Counted from the stretch's first letter, positions 10,571-20,038 are shown. The stretch: 64,000 bases of DNA from JAGQWW01 sp041392845 (GCA_041392845.1 JAWKLG010000005.1:1-64000), one strand, 5' to 3'. Notes: generated by a model from the letters alone, not told the origin. Made by a program: numbers and translations.

Positions 10571-11190
10571 ACTCATAACCTAATCACCTTAAACATCCAT
10601 ACAGATGAGCAGTTTTTCAGGGCTCGACATGAGAGTCCTTCACCGTTATTTAGGATTTTTCTTGCCGGAATCATGGCAATTTATGCCATCAAGGTATCGT
10701 TATGGCTTTGAACACAGATTTTTAAACAGAGCGATCCTATACAAAGGTGGTTGATACCAATCTGAATGCAGAAGCCTTGGGTCAGGCGATTCGTATTAAA
10801 GGATTGAAAGCTACAACTGAGGATGGTTATAAATAGACTTCAAAGAAGGAACCTATGATAAAAACCACTGGTGAAGTAAGCTACACCAAAAGAATTAATT
10901 CTTTCTTCTCGATACCACGACGAAAATGCACAAAGCGACCACCAATTCGCCAAGCAGTATTTTCTGAATATCTTTTTCGGTTGTTCCCTGCTCTTTTTTG
11001 TAATAGTTCCTTTTTGGATGTTCTGCCCCAAATCCTCCATTTTTAAAAATGGCCTTTTTACTTTACCCTGAGCGGGTATTATTTTGACCTTGATTATGTT
11101 GTTTGTAGGTAGGGAGGTTGGTTTTGACATTTGAGGATGCTGGCCGTTGGCTTTTGGCTTTTGGCCATTGCCTTTTGGCTCCTTGTAGGG
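10380..11190 (+). repeat. Direct duplication, degenerate copy (of 12149-12960)
   Basis: This stretch matches 12149-12960 end to end: barrel C-terminus, spacer, PepSY-type gene and GGCCGTTGG phrases. It carries many small indels and some substitutions, for example a 5-T run instead of 6 in 'ggatttttcttgcc' and 3 A instead of 4 in 'gttataaatag'. The two copies flank the IS1182 remnant. The match stops at the repeat core, where the copies diverge (tgtaggggggcg versus tgtaggggttgg). Confidence 0.85.
10605..11110 (+). pseudogene. Broken copy of PepSY-type membrane protein
   Basis: It begins ATGAGCAGTTTTTCAGGGCT like the intact gene at 12379, and carries the same HRYLGF, VVDTNLNAEALGQAIR and FGCSLLFF-type segments in changing frames. 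It cannot give a full product as written. It is either a decayed duplicate or a miscalled version of the same locus. Confidence 0.8.
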
Positions 11191-11223
11191 GGGCGTCCCA
11201 TAAGCCCTCATTTTTAATTCTAT

Positions 11224-12148
11224 TCAATAGGAATATTGGAAAATTTGCGGACTTTGGAATTTGGATTTTAAAAATTCTAACCACAGCCTCCATAGATGCT
11301 CACAGTATGAAAAGGTGATTTTAAAGTAAAACAAGGCCATTTTTCTCAAATTATGACCTATAACCATCAATCCGAACTCAAGAATCACCTTATCGAGCCC
11401 TCTGAAGGTGAATCTTTGAGAATTTGTTATTGTACTTAAGTTGGCCAAATACTGATTCTGGTTCGATCGGGCGTTTTTCTTCGGTGTTTTATTCCTTTTT
11501 CACTTTTTAATAGTTCCCTTACTTGTTCTTGTATCTGCTGAGCTGGGTGTTTATTTCAATTTGACGATTACCTTCAGACTTGTGGTACTTTTCCTCAATT
11601 GACATCCTTCACAATTTCTAGCTTCATAATTAATTACAGTTGTTTCAAATCCGGTGGAGCTTTTACGTATGCCTGTTCCGATATTCAACATTGGTTGTCC
11701 AGATGGGCATAAAATAATCTTCCTCTTTGTTGTACTTTAGGTTCTGTGCCAAGTATAAATTCTCTTTAAAGGACTTTTTCTTGTTCTTTGTGGTAGTAAC
11801 TCGAATTTACATAGGGAATCATTCGAGAAAATAAAAACGCATAGTTTTCCTGATCTCTGCTAAGCTGCGTCTGCTACTATTTCTTTACTCCTTAGACCGT
11901 ATAGCGTCAAAGTTTGCAAATGACTTATAAAAGTAGTGGTATTCTAGTCTGGTGTATGGGTAAAATTGGTTAAGCAAATTGGTTTTCGGTACTGATTTGG
12001 GCGTTGTAGGCTGGTTTTGGAGCGGTTCCCAGATGGTCATCCTTCATTCTCATAAAGGTCGCATCTAAATCAGTTTTACTATAACTATTGCGGTCTCCCA
12101 GGTTTTCTAACTGGGCTTCATATTTCGCAATCGAGGAAGGAATTCCTT
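11224..12148 (-). mobile_element. Eroded IS1182-family transposase
   Basis: Read on the minus strand and joined across frames, this is the C-terminal half of an IS1182-type DDE transposase. Upstream to downstream it shows DATFMRMKDDHLG, KPAYNAQISTENQF, ADA.YSSEENYAFLFS, CPSGQPMLNIGTG, NYEARNCEGCQLR, PESVFGQLKYNN, then FRGLDKVILEFGLMVIGHNL and RKMA. These are the family's diagnostic blocks in the right order. At least five frame changes and missing N-terminal sequence make it inactive. Terminal repeats were not identified. It sits exactly between the two direct copies 10380-11190 and 12149-12960. Confidence 0.8.
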
Positions 12149-12960
12149 ATTTATTAACCTCGGCGTAAGGGATATTTTCGCTTCACGAATTCGTGAAAGC
12201 GAAACCACACAGCCCAACTTTTACCTTTATAACTGGGACAGAAGAGGACGATTTATCACGCTTGGTTTCAGTTATGGATTTGGAAAAGGTGAAGCCATGG
12301 AATACTCCGGAAGAAGACATCATTGATAAAAAAGAATCCTGCAACCTTATAACCTAATCACCTTAAACATCCATACAGATGAGCAGTTTTTCAGGGCTCG
12401 ACATGAGAGTCCTTCACCGTTATTTAGGATTTTTTCTTGCCGGAATCATGGCAATTTATGCCATCAGCGGTATCGTTATGGTTTTTAGAAATACAGATTT
12501 TTTAAAACAGGAGCGATCCTATACAAAGGTGGTTGATACCAATCTGAATGCAGAAGCCTTGGGTCAGGCGATTCGTATTAAAGGATTGAAAGCTACAACT
12601 GAGGATGGTTATAAAATAGACTTCAAAGAAGGAACCTATGATAAAACCACTGGTGAAGTAAGCTACACCAAAAAAGAATTACCCTTTCTTCTCGATACCA
12701 TGACGAAAATGCACAAAGCGACCACCAATTCGCCGCTGTATTTTCTGAATATCTTTTTCGGTTGTTCCCTGCTCTTTTTTGTGGTCAGTTCTTTTTGGAT
12801 GTTCCGCCCCAAATCCTCCATTTTTAAAAATGGCCTTTATTTCACCCTGGCGGGTATTATTTTGACCTTGATTATGTTGTTTGTGTAGGTAGGGAGGCTG
12901 GTTTTGACATTTGAGGATGCTGGCCGTTGGCTTTTGGCTTTTGGCCATTGCCTTTTGGCC
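12149..12960 (+). repeat. Direct duplication, intact copy
   Basis: It resumes inside the last ~110 codons of the TonB receptor barrel (FYLYNWDRRGRFITLGFSYG, about 12208-12270), stops, and continues through the intact gene at 12379. It is the clean partner of 10380-11190. Without the degenerate copy and the IS remnant, this would be the natural 3' end of the receptor gene. Confidence 0.85.
12379..12888 (+). CDS. PepSY-type small inner-membrane protein
   Basis: 169 residues. An N-terminal membrane helix begins with MRVLHRYLGFFLAGIMAIYA, the RxxHRYxG signature of PepSY-associated transmembrane (PiuB-like) proteins. An exported domain of about 75 residues follows (SYTKVVDTNLNAEALGQAI), then two C-terminal helices (about 118-136, 148-168). 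Full iron-regulated PepSY proteins are longer; this is a short version. It follows directly on a TonB receptor gene, which in this family suggests a role in metal or siderophore uptake or reduction at the inner membrane. That role is inferred from context. Confidence 0.8.
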   Translation: MSSFSGLDMRVLHRYLGFFLAGIMAIYAISGIVMVFRNTDFLKQERSYTKVVDTNLNAEALGQAIRIKGLKATTEDGYKIDFKEGTYDKTTGEVSYTKKELPFLLDTMTKMHKATTNSPLYFLNIFFGCSLLFFVVSSFWMFRPKSSIFKNGLYFTLAGIILTLIMLFV

Positions 12961-13030
12961 TCTTGTAGGGGTTGGCTGAGCCAACCCTGGAACGCCTAAA
13001 TGACAAATAATTTGCAGCATATTTTTTGAA
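12920..13030. repeat. Dispersed repeat, partial copy
   Basis: Same order as 5981-6130: GGCCGTTGGC/TTTTGG phrases, TGTAGGGG, hairpin GGGTTGGC-TGA-GCCAACCC (12969-12987), TGGAACG, AAATGAC. The 3' half is shorter and diverged. Confidence 0.7.
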
Positions 13031-13261
13031 CCGTTGGTGAAACTTTAAGAATTATTTGCCCACCGGATTTGACTTTTTTATTGAGTAGTTTGAGGTTCAC
13101 CTGGAATAAAAAAAGAAAAGCGTAACCATCAGATATTCAGGGGATTATTTAGGCAGTAATATTATAGGCGTTGGCCGTTGGCTGTTAGTTCCTTGATGGG
13201 GACTTCCCATATTACAGGTTGAATAACAGGTGGAGGAGCTTTCCAACTGGTATTTGTGGAA

Positions 13262-13288
13262 TTTACGGTTTACGGTTTACGATTTACG
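13262..13288. repeat. Heptamer tandem repeat TTTACGG
   Basis: Four consecutive 7-bp units (TTTACGG, TTTACGG, TTTACGA, TTTACGA). Noncoding; probably a slippage product. Confidence 0.6.
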
Positions 13289-13376
13289 AGGCCTTTAAAA
13301 AACGAAAAGCGAACTCCGAATGGCGAACAGCGTAACCTCCAGACAATCAGGAGTTTATTCGAGCTGTTATGTAATA

Positions 13377-13548
13377 GCTTTTGGCTGTTGGCTGTTGGCC
13401 ATTGGCTTTTAAAAAATCAATCGTTTAAAAATATATCGTACTTATTCTTTGACATTTCATCGTTCCAGGGTTGGCGCGGCCAACCCCTACAGGTTATCGC
13501 CAATGGCCAATGGCCAACGGCCAAAGACCAACAGCCAAAGACCAACAG
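13377..13548. repeat. Dispersed repeat, inverted copy
   Basis: The reverse complement of this stretch aligns with 5981-6130 over its whole length, including the hairpin (13468-13486) and the AACGATTGATTTTTTAAA piece. The stem GGGTTGGC/GCCAACCC is unchanged while the loop reads GCG here and TGA at 6038. A stem kept while the loop drifts suggests selection or mobility acting on structure. Its 3' end abuts the stop of the gene at 13549. Confidence 0.75.
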
Positions 13549-14250
13549 CTAACGGCCGACCACGATGAATTGATATGGCAACAATTCTCTATTTACCTCC
13601 AAATCAGTAAATCCTGCTTGTTTTAATTCTTCCATTACCTTGCCGGCTGGAATTTTCATTTCTACGGGAGGGCCAACGGGGGTTTCCTTTTTAAAAAAGT
13701 CAATCACCACTAGCTTTCCTCCTTCTTTGAGGCCATTTTTTACTGCTTTGAAATAAGAGATTCGATCTTCGATGTGATGATAAGTGTCTACAATCAGGAC
13801 GCCGTCCACTTCTTTTGTTTTTAAATTGGGTGCATCGAAGGGAAGTTTACGTAATTCCATCTTTTCCGCTGCAATGCCCAAAGAGTCTCTTTTCTTTTCT
13901 ATATAATTCAAAAATCTTTCATCTACATCGCCGCAAATTACATTGGCACCTGCTTTTTGCAAACGGAAAGAGAAATATCCGGTACCACTTCCAATGTCCA
14001 TCCAGGTGCTGTTGCTATCTACTTGCAACATTGCTATCACTTCATCTGGTTTTTGCCACTCGTCCCGATCTCCTCCTTCAAATCTTTCTACCAATTCTTC
14101 CATGGAAGACTGGTTCATAAAATGGTTGGCATCCCCATGATGGTGATGATGAGCATGTTCTTCTCCTTGCCCTTCCTGATGTTTGTGTTCATGTTTGCAG
14201 GCTGCCATACTGAGGCCTATTATTAGCAGGTAAAAAATTCCGTTCTTCAT
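13549..14250 (-). CDS. SAM methyltransferase-like lipoprotein with His-rich leader
   Basis: 233 residues. A signal peptide with lipobox GLSMAAC places a lipidated Cys at 18, so export is predicted. Residues 19-42 are strongly His/Glu-rich (HEHKHQEG, EHAHHHHHGD), a likely metal-binding tail. From about 75 on it is a class I Rossmann methyltransferase: motif I MDIGSGTGYF (84-93), then CGDVDERFL and DTYHHIEDRISYF. SAM is not expected outside the cytoplasm, so either the fold has another use or the protein is not exported. It lies 11 bp downstream of the surface-protein gene ending at 14262, on the same strand. Confidence 0.82.
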   Translation of the reverse strand: MKNGIFYLLIIGLSMAACKHEHKHQEGQGEEHAHHHHHGDANHFMNQSSMEELVERFEGGDRDEWQKPDEVIAMLQVDSNSTWMDIGSGTGYFSFRLQKAGANVICGDVDERFLNYIEKKRDSLGIAAEKMELRKLPFDAPNLKTKEVDGVLIVDTYHHIEDRISYFKAVKNGLKEGGKLVVIDFFKKETPVGPPVEMKIPAGKVMEELKQAGFTDLEVNRELLPYQFIVVGR

Positions 14251-14261
14251 TTAATTTCAAT

Positions 14262-16846
14262 CTATTTTTTAATCAAAACTTTGCCGGATTGTACCATAAG
14301 GTTTGCTTCATTATTTATTTTATAAAAATAATTACCAGCTTTTAAATTAGCCGGAATTGGAAGCGAATTTAAAGGTGCTTCTTGTAATTCAATGTTCCAG
14401 ACTAGCTTACCTGAACCATCATAAAGCATGAACTGGTGGTTCTCTTTTAAAGTATATACTTCTGTTTCCTTGATGTTTAAAAAATCTACCACCGGGTTCG
14501 GGAAAATTTCAAAAGCATTGGCCTTGGTAGAAACAATCCTTTCTTCCCACCCGCTGGGGCCATTTAAAAACAAGGCAACCTCGTCGGTTGCAGGTAGTGG
14601 AATTGCAACTTTGGTTCCATCTGATGAAACATCAAAATTGTGCATGGGCAAAGCAGGTATATCATAACTCGTTCCGTCAATGACCAACTGATGTGGTTTT
14701 ACATCCACATCACTGGAACGAAGCAAAACATATTCATGACCGGTTTTGCTGTATTTCACCGAGATTGGCGACATGGTTGAGCCAAAAGAGATAGGAGATT
14801 CATAAGACAAAGTGTTGATGTCAAAATACTCAAGCGTACCTTCTCCAGTGCATGTAACGGCAAATTGTTCCTTGGCAGGATTGTAAGCCACCCTGGTAGG
14901 ATTGTTCCCGCAAGGATAGGAGCCAATCAGAGAAATATTGTTGCCTGAACCACCAATAATGGCCAGCGCATTTTCATTTTTCTGGGTAACTGCCGTAAAA
15001 ATTCCGAATTCTGTTTCGTCCGAAATAGCCATTTGGAGGGGAAATCCGGTAAGGGGCAAACTGTAAATTGGTGAAAGACTTTGTAAATCTATCACCTGAA
15101 TTTCTTCGTCAAAAGGCGCGGCCAGATAAGCATAAGGCTCTATCGGATCAAACTCAACTGAACTCCTAATGCCAAAGTTGGTCCAGCTGATTCCCGTATT
15201 GGCAATGGAGAATTGCTTCACATAACTTGGAGCCCCAGTAAGGCTAATCACACCGCAAGCATCAGAAGAACCTGCATTGATGGCCAGGGCATTTTTGCCA
15301 TCCGGTGTGACGAAGACCTGGTCTGGTTTCACGCCTCCACTATTCACTTCGTTAACCAGTTCCAGGGTTTCAAGGTCAATTACAGCCACCGTATTGGTAT
15401 TTCTTTTTGCGATAAGCGCATATTTTCCATCGGGAGTGATGCCCGCGTGGTAAATTTCAAATGTATTGAGGTCAATGATTTTTTCCAAAGCTCCGGTGGC
15501 AGTTGTCAGAATGGAAACGGTACCAGAAATAGAATTTACTGCCACAACTTTTTCCCCATCCGGAGTAAAAGAAACGGAATAAGTAGCATCTGCTTCAAGA
15601 TCCGAACCAGTGGGTCTGCTTTCTATAAAATTGAGTGATCCCGGACTTTCAAATTCATAAAATAAAACCACTTCATTTCTAAGTGGATCTGAAGCCACGA
15701 TGTGATTCCCACTCTTCGAAACCGCACCATTTTGAATGGAAATGCCATTGATACTGCTGATGATTGCCCCAGTCTCGAAACTGATGACAGCCATGTAATA
15801 ATCACTGGCAATGGCGTAATTGTAATCGTGCGATTGTCCTACCCAGTCGGGTGTATTGCCGGTAGCAATTGTTTTTTCTGTCCCTTCAACCAAATCTACC
15901 AAAGCAGTATTTCCGGTTTGAACCGGTACAAATACTTTAGAACCGTCCATATTGATGCCCGGCTTGCTGTAGAAGGAAAAAACTGAGTTGTTGGAAAAAG
16001 TATATTGATTTTCAAGACTTTGATTGGCAATATTGATACGACTGATTTTTGCATTGCTGCCACTTTGAACACAAACCGCATAATTTCCATCACCTGATAA
16101 GGCAATATGTGGGGCAGATCCTGCACCGGGTATCGTCTTGACTACATTTCCAGTGCTGATTTCAAAAACTGTAAGTCATCTTCATTGGAAGGATTGATGA
16201 GGTATTGATTGTCGGGGGTGATTTCAAAATCAGACCAAAAAACAGTATTTCTTGGATTGGAAGTAATGGCTGAGAACTTGGACAAATAAACGGTGAAATT
16301 GTCGATGGTGCGGACCAATTCCAACGTATTCAAATCAATCACAATTGCCTTGTCGTTGATATCACATCCTATCACCGCCAGGCTTCCATCTCTGCTGGTG
16401 CGGACTTTTACGGGTTGTTCGTCTCCTTGAAAGGTTTTTGCGATGGAATAATCAGACAAGTTGATTACATAAATGCTATTGTCGCTAAGACAAGAAACTA
16501 CTGCATAAGTGTCTGTAAAATCCATGGATATTGGCTGAGAACCCACTTCTATATTGTTGATAATGCTTCGGTCGGACCAATTGAAAACGGTAATGTTGTT
16601 GGTAGTGCGATTGAGCACCCAAACCTGACTTCCGTCGGGCGTAAATTGCATATCCGCAATGTAATCTCCTTCTTCTGCATCGCCAGCCGGATACACATCC
16701 AGTTCAGCGAGAATGCTGGCAGGATTATTCAGCTGATTCAGATTTTGAATGGAAATTTCTGCAGCATCTCCATCTGAAGATTGATTGATTTGGGAAAAGG
16801 CAATTTGAAAGATAAAGATGGAAAGTAAGGTAAGGATCGTCCTCAT
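14262..16846 (-). CDS. Secreted beta-propeller (YncE-like) protein with T9SS tail, one frameshift
   Basis: The gene starts at 16846 (signal peptide MRTILTLLSIFIFQIAFS) and would give about 861 residues. The listed span is interrupted once: an A-run at 16164-16168 (T-run on the coding strand) is one base short, which switches frame after NEDDLQF. With one base restored the text continues FEISTGNVVKTIPGAG and joins the frame that ends at 14262. The body is YncE-like repeats (FTPDGEKVVAVNS, ITPDGKYALIA, VTPDGKNALAI), a seven-bladed-type propeller. The end is a type A T9SS sorting domain (FEIFPNPVVDFLNI, GNYFYKI). A single homopolymer slip makes a sequencing error likely. Confidence 0.82.
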
Positions 16847-17389
16847 ATGTTCTTTTTTTCTTAAAAGTAAAAAGAATTCGGGGCATAGAGGTAAAGCCTA
16901 AATCTCATTTTTAAAAAGGTGTCTTAAAAAAACCTTATTCCAATTCTCATAAAATCAAAAAAGTAAAAATTGAGAACCTTCAAAATATTGAATTGCGTGC
17001 GTTGCGTAATCCGTTGCGGCCGTTGCGTGCACCAAAATACCAGGAAGGGAAATCAAAATATAATTGAATTCCTTGTTTTAAAATAATATAGGCTACTGGA
17101 ATTCGGCGGGTCCTCCTCGTGATGTTATTAAGTTAAGAAAAAAAGAATGGTCAATGGTGGGGCTTTCGAAGTGGACCTGCCAATTCTCGCAGAGTGAATT
17201 GTTTTTAAAAATGTAATTGAATGAAATTCAAATACTTTTGTGTTTCAATTCCTAATATTTTGGTTCATGCGACGCTCGCAACGGATTACGCAACGAGCGC
17301 AATTAGATGGTTTTTTCAGGATGCGGCATTCGAATCTCTTAATTAAATGACATTGACCCGCCTTGGACTTAAATAAATGATAGCATTGA
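16847..17389. other. Intergenic region with MITE-like inverted repeat
   Basis: No gene is seen. The main content is the inverted-repeat element at 16990-17305. A smaller palindrome lies near 17180-17200 (CAATTC..GAATTG). Confidence 0.6.
16990..17305. repeat. MITE-like element with ~40-bp inverted ends
   Basis: The left end (about 16990-17035) and the reverse complement of the right end (about 17260-17305) align over about 40 bp. They share the exact 19-bp core CGTTGCGTAATCCGTTGCG (right-hand copy CGCAACGGATTACGCAACG). About 230 bp of AT-rich noncoding sequence lies between. No open frame, so it would be non-autonomous if mobile. Clear target duplications were not found. Confidence 0.55.
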
Positions 17390-18418
17390 TTACCTGCCAG
17401 GCTTATACATAGCCTTGTCCAAAATACGTTGGTTATCCGTTTCAGCCAGTAGCTGGGGAATCGTTACCTCCGGATTTCTTTTCATGTAGGATTTAATGAT
17501 TTGCCAACCCATCCAGTTACCAATCCTGCCAGGAGCTTCCTGAGGCATTCCACCCGGTGCGACCGGTGAAGGATTGATGAGTTTTTGAATTTCATCCATG
17601 CGGGTAGAATAGATGAGTTCTTCTTTTAAAAAATGTGTCCAGGTTAGAAATTCATTATCTTCTGCCCATTCCAACTGCTTTTCTGTGTATTCCATTTTGA
17701 CCTCATCTGATTCATAAGGCAACAAAAGGTCTTTCAAATACAACATTTTGCCATTGGTAATCATGTAATCGAGCAAGCGGTCGCCGTTTACCGGGCCTAC
17801 CAAATTGCTAGCCTGTGCTTCTATCATTTTCGGTACCATGTACTCCGGCGTCATGGTTCTTTTGATGTAATCCGGGAAATAGTTAGGGTCGTAACCTGTA
17901 AAATCAGAACCAAGGAAGAAATCCAATCCTACACCCAACAAGCTGTCACCATAGGTAAAAGTGCCCAGTCCAAATTCAGAGACGTAGGAAACCACTGCCG
18001 GCACCGGTGCATCAGGTAGGTAGTATTTTTGAAATTTAAAGGCTTGCTCCAGGTCTTTTTCATATCGTTCCAGATTAGGAAAAGCCATAGCACAAGTATC
18101 ATTGAGTTTTTGCAAGCTTGGGCTTTTTAAAATCTTTAAAATGGTATGGCTGGCGCTGGTGTCAGGGTCGGTTTTATCTTGAGTTATTCTTAAAAAGACA
18201 TCATTGAAAAATGGTCCGTATTTGATGCGAAGTTCGCTGATGCCTTGTTCCAGATTGGCGGTATCAAGCGCAAACAAATCCTGCTCAAATCTTTGGATTT
18301 GAATGTCCACATTGATGTTTGAAACATCGGGAATATTTTTTCCCGGTTTGCAAGAAATACCCAATACAATCAAGGTCAAAAAAGTAAAAACAAGCGTTTG
18401 CCAGGTACCAAATTTCAT
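17390..18418 (-). CDS. gldB: Gliding motility lipoprotein GldB
   Basis: 342 residues from the Met at 18418, chosen because it begins the signal peptide with lipobox LIVLGISC; the open frame upstream (to 18481) overlaps the HAD gene. Family landmarks: DIQIQRFEQDLFALDT near the start, KYGPFFNDVF, LGVGLDFFLGSDFTGYD, FPDYIKRTMTPEYMVPKM, and the C-terminal RIGNWMGWQIIKSYMKRNP. GldB is a membrane-anchored protein needed for gliding and type IX secretion in Flavobacterium; its biochemical role is unsettled. It fits the CHU_C and T9SS-tailed proteins in this window. It is 10 bp downstream of the HAD gene and likely co-transcribed with it. Confidence 0.88.
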   Translation of the reverse strand: MKFGTWQTLVFTFLTLIVLGISCKPGKNIPDVSNINVDIQIQRFEQDLFALDTANLEQGISELRIKYGPFFNDVFLRITQDKTDPDTSASHTILKILKSPSLQKLNDTCAMAFPNLERYEKDLEQAFKFQKYYLPDAPVPAVVSYVSEFGLGTFTYGDSLLGVGLDFFLGSDFTGYDPNYFPDYIKRTMTPEYMVPKMIEAQASNLVGPVNGDRLLDYMITNGKMLYLKDLLLPYESDEVKMEYTEKQLEWAEDNEFLTWTHFLKEELIYSTRMDEIQKLINPSPVAPGGMPQEAPGRIGNWMGWQIIKSYMKRNPEVTIPQLLAETDNQRILDKAMYKPGR

Positions 18419-18428
18419 GGTGGTGTAT

Positions 18429-19082
18429 TTAGCGGAATTTTTGGATTTCAGATTCGAAAACTTTGGTAATTTCAAGGCCAATCGGGTGGTGATAGGTCAA
18501 AATCCCAACGTCTTTAGCGCCTTGTATGTTGTCTGCATTGTCGTCGATGAAAAAGCTTTCTTCGGCAAGAAGGCCGGCATCTTTTAAAAGAAATTCATAG
18601 CCAGAGGTATCCGGCTTCCGGTGATGAATTTGATGCGAATAATAAGGCTTGTCGAAATACCTTCGGTCGAAGTCGCGGATTTCATAGTTGCGAATCAGAT
18701 AGGCATAGACCCATTGCAGGTGGATTGCATTGGTATTGCTGTACAAAAAGACTTTGTAATCCTTACGAAGTGCCTCAAGAAATTTCAAGCGTTCTAGCGG
18801 AATACTTAGAAGCATCCCATTCCAACAGCGGATGATTTCCTGTGGAGACAGGTTTCTCCGACTTATTTTTTGAGTGGTATGTTGAATGGTCCAAATAAAA
18901 GTCTCATTGGACATCTGTCCTTTTTCAAACCGGTGGAACAGGTCCAACTCTTCCAATTCTCTGAAAATAGCTTGATAATCAGCACCTAACATTTCTTCAA
19001 AGAGTCTGTTGGTACGATCCAGATCCAGGTCGACGATTACGTTGCCTAGATCGAAAATGATGTTTTTTATATTTTTCCCCAT
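18429..19082 (-). CDS. HAD-family hydrolase
   Basis: 217 residues, cytoplasmic. HAD motif I is FDLGNVIVDLD (nucleophile Asp11; the usual second Asp is replaced by Gly-Asn as in YihX-like members). Motif II is LYSNTN, the conserved Lys lies in HHRKPD, and motif III is FFIDDNADN. The helical cap between motifs I and II fits a subfamily I haloacid dehalogenase-like phosphatase (YihX/YjjG type). The substrate cannot be named. It is first in a two-gene unit with gldB. Confidence 0.88.
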   Translation of the reverse strand: MGKNIKNIIFDLGNVIVDLDLDRTNRLFEEMLGADYQAIFRELEELDLFHRFEKGQMSNETFIWTIQHTTQKISRRNLSPQEIIRCWNGMLLSIPLERLKFLEALRKDYKVFLYSNTNAIHLQWVYAYLIRNYEIRDFDRRYFDKPYYSHQIHHRKPDTSGYEFLLKDAGLLAEESFFIDDNADNIQGAKDVGILTYHHPIGLEITKVFESEIQKFR

Positions 19083-19100
19083 AAATTAGCAGGCTTGGTC

Positions 19101-19131
19101 TTGGAAACCGAAAGGCAAAAATGTAACTTTG
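19101..19131 (+). promoter_or_regulatory. Bacteroidota-type promoter for the tRNA
   Basis: TTG at 19101-19103, 20 bp spacer, TAACTTTG at 19124-19131, matching the TTG/TAnnTTTG consensus of the Bacteroidota housekeeping sigma factor. It lies 66 bp upstream of the tRNA. Confidence 0.6.
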
Positions 19132-19197
19132 CGCCCGCTTGAGAAAGTATTCGAGCAAGGAAATCCAAAATTGGTTCCAAACCTTTTGAATTCCAAC

Positions 19198-19271
19198 GGT
19201 CCCTTAGCTCAGTTGGTTAGAGCAACTGACTCATAATCAGTGGGTCGCAGGTTCAAATCCTGCAGGGACCA
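19198..19271 (+). tRNA. tRNA with CAT anticodon (Ile2 or elongator Met)
   Basis: A full cloverleaf: acceptor GGTCCCT/AGGGACC, D-arm GCTC..GAGC, anticodon stem ACTGA/TCAGT with loop CTCATAA (anticodon CAT), T-arm GCAGG-TTCAAAT-CCTGC. No CCA is encoded after the discriminator A. The anticodon stem lacks the three G-C pairs of initiators, so it is not tRNA-fMet. The acceptor, the GACTCATAATC block and the GGTCGC variable region resemble E. coli tRNA-Ile2, whose CAU is modified to lysidine. Elongator Met remains possible. Confidence 0.95.
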
Positions 19272-19516
19272 CTTTTCTTTTTTTGGTTTTAGATTTTAGA
19301 TTTGGGATTTTAGATTTCCTTATCGCTTTACGGATACTTTTGATTTTTTGCTTTCCGATTCTTCATCTCCTTCAGTTTTTCTTCAATTGAGTTTTTTTCT
19401 CGGTATTTTCAAATGGAACTTCTAGTCATTGATTCATTTTTGTATAACTTTATGAATCCTTGCAAGAGTTGACTATTTCAACACAATCTCATTGAAAACC
19501 AAAGCCTTACTTTGCT

Positions 19517-20038
19517 ATGAAACCATTTCTATATGTATCACTGCTTTTATTTCTTTTTTCTTGTAAAAAGGAGAAATTAATCACGAATTCTGATTTGGAA
19601 TTACCCGACCCTTATACCACTCAACACAAAAATGTATTTGGTTGCCTTGTGAATGGTGAAAAATGGCTTCCCGGTTCTAAAGGTTCTATTTCTATAAATT
19701 CTATTTTAAAATACTACTATGAAGATAGAGGAGAATTTGCACTGTCGGCTTCCTACACTAAGGATGACATTAGAGAATCTATGTTGATTCAGACAAGCTT
19801 TTTGGATACAGGATTTTACCAAAATAGTTCAACAGGTGTAATTTCTAGATTAAATTTTTCCAATCCAGGAAATTGTATTGAATTCTATAGAGACAGTATG
19901 GCAAACGATTATATCAAGATTGAAAAGTTAGACAGAATTTCAGGAATTATTATAGGTTCCTTTGAAGATACCGGAATAAATAGTTGTGGAGACACCGTAA
20001 TTATTACTGATGGTCGATTTAAGGTTACATACAAGTAG
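19517..20038 (+). CDS. Small lipoprotein, DUF6252/DUF5025-like
   Basis: 173 residues. Signal peptide with lipobox LLFLFSC, then a beta-rich exported domain: FGCLVNGEKWLPG near 42-54 and, at the end, GIIIGSFEDTG..GDTVIITDGRFKV. This pattern (an 'NGE.W.P' start and a 'G.F......GDT..ITDGRFDV' finish) is common in uncharacterised Bacteroidota lipoproteins grouped under DUF6252/DUF5025-like names. The function is unknown. First of five same-strand genes for envelope proteins. Confidence 0.7.
   Translation: MKPFLYVSLLLFLFSCKKEKLITNSDLELPDPYTTQHKNVFGCLVNGEKWLPGSKGSISINSILKYYYEDRGEFALSASYTKDDIRESMLIQTSFLDTGFYQNSSTGVISRLNFSNPGNCIEFYRDSMANDYIKIEKLDRISGIIIGSFEDTGINSCGDTVIITDGRFKVTYK

Larger units (their letters stand above)
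12889..13548. other. 660-bp intergenic region full of repeats
   Basis: No gene is supported; open frames here run through repeat sequence. It holds a partial dispersed repeat (12920-13030), a short direct repeat of TTTACGG (13262-13288), GCGAA-rich phrases (about 13300-13340), and the inverted full repeat (13377-13548). It separates the plus-strand PepSY gene from the minus-strand gene ending at 13549. Confidence 0.6.

Noticed and set aside
10840..11211. Minus-strand frame of 123 codons
   Set aside because: It lies antisense to the broken PepSY copy and the repeat phrases, with no match to the intact copy's equivalent strand.
13256..13552. Plus-strand frame of 98 codons
   Set aside because: It is made of the TTTACGG repeat and the inverted dispersed repeat; no protein-like composition.
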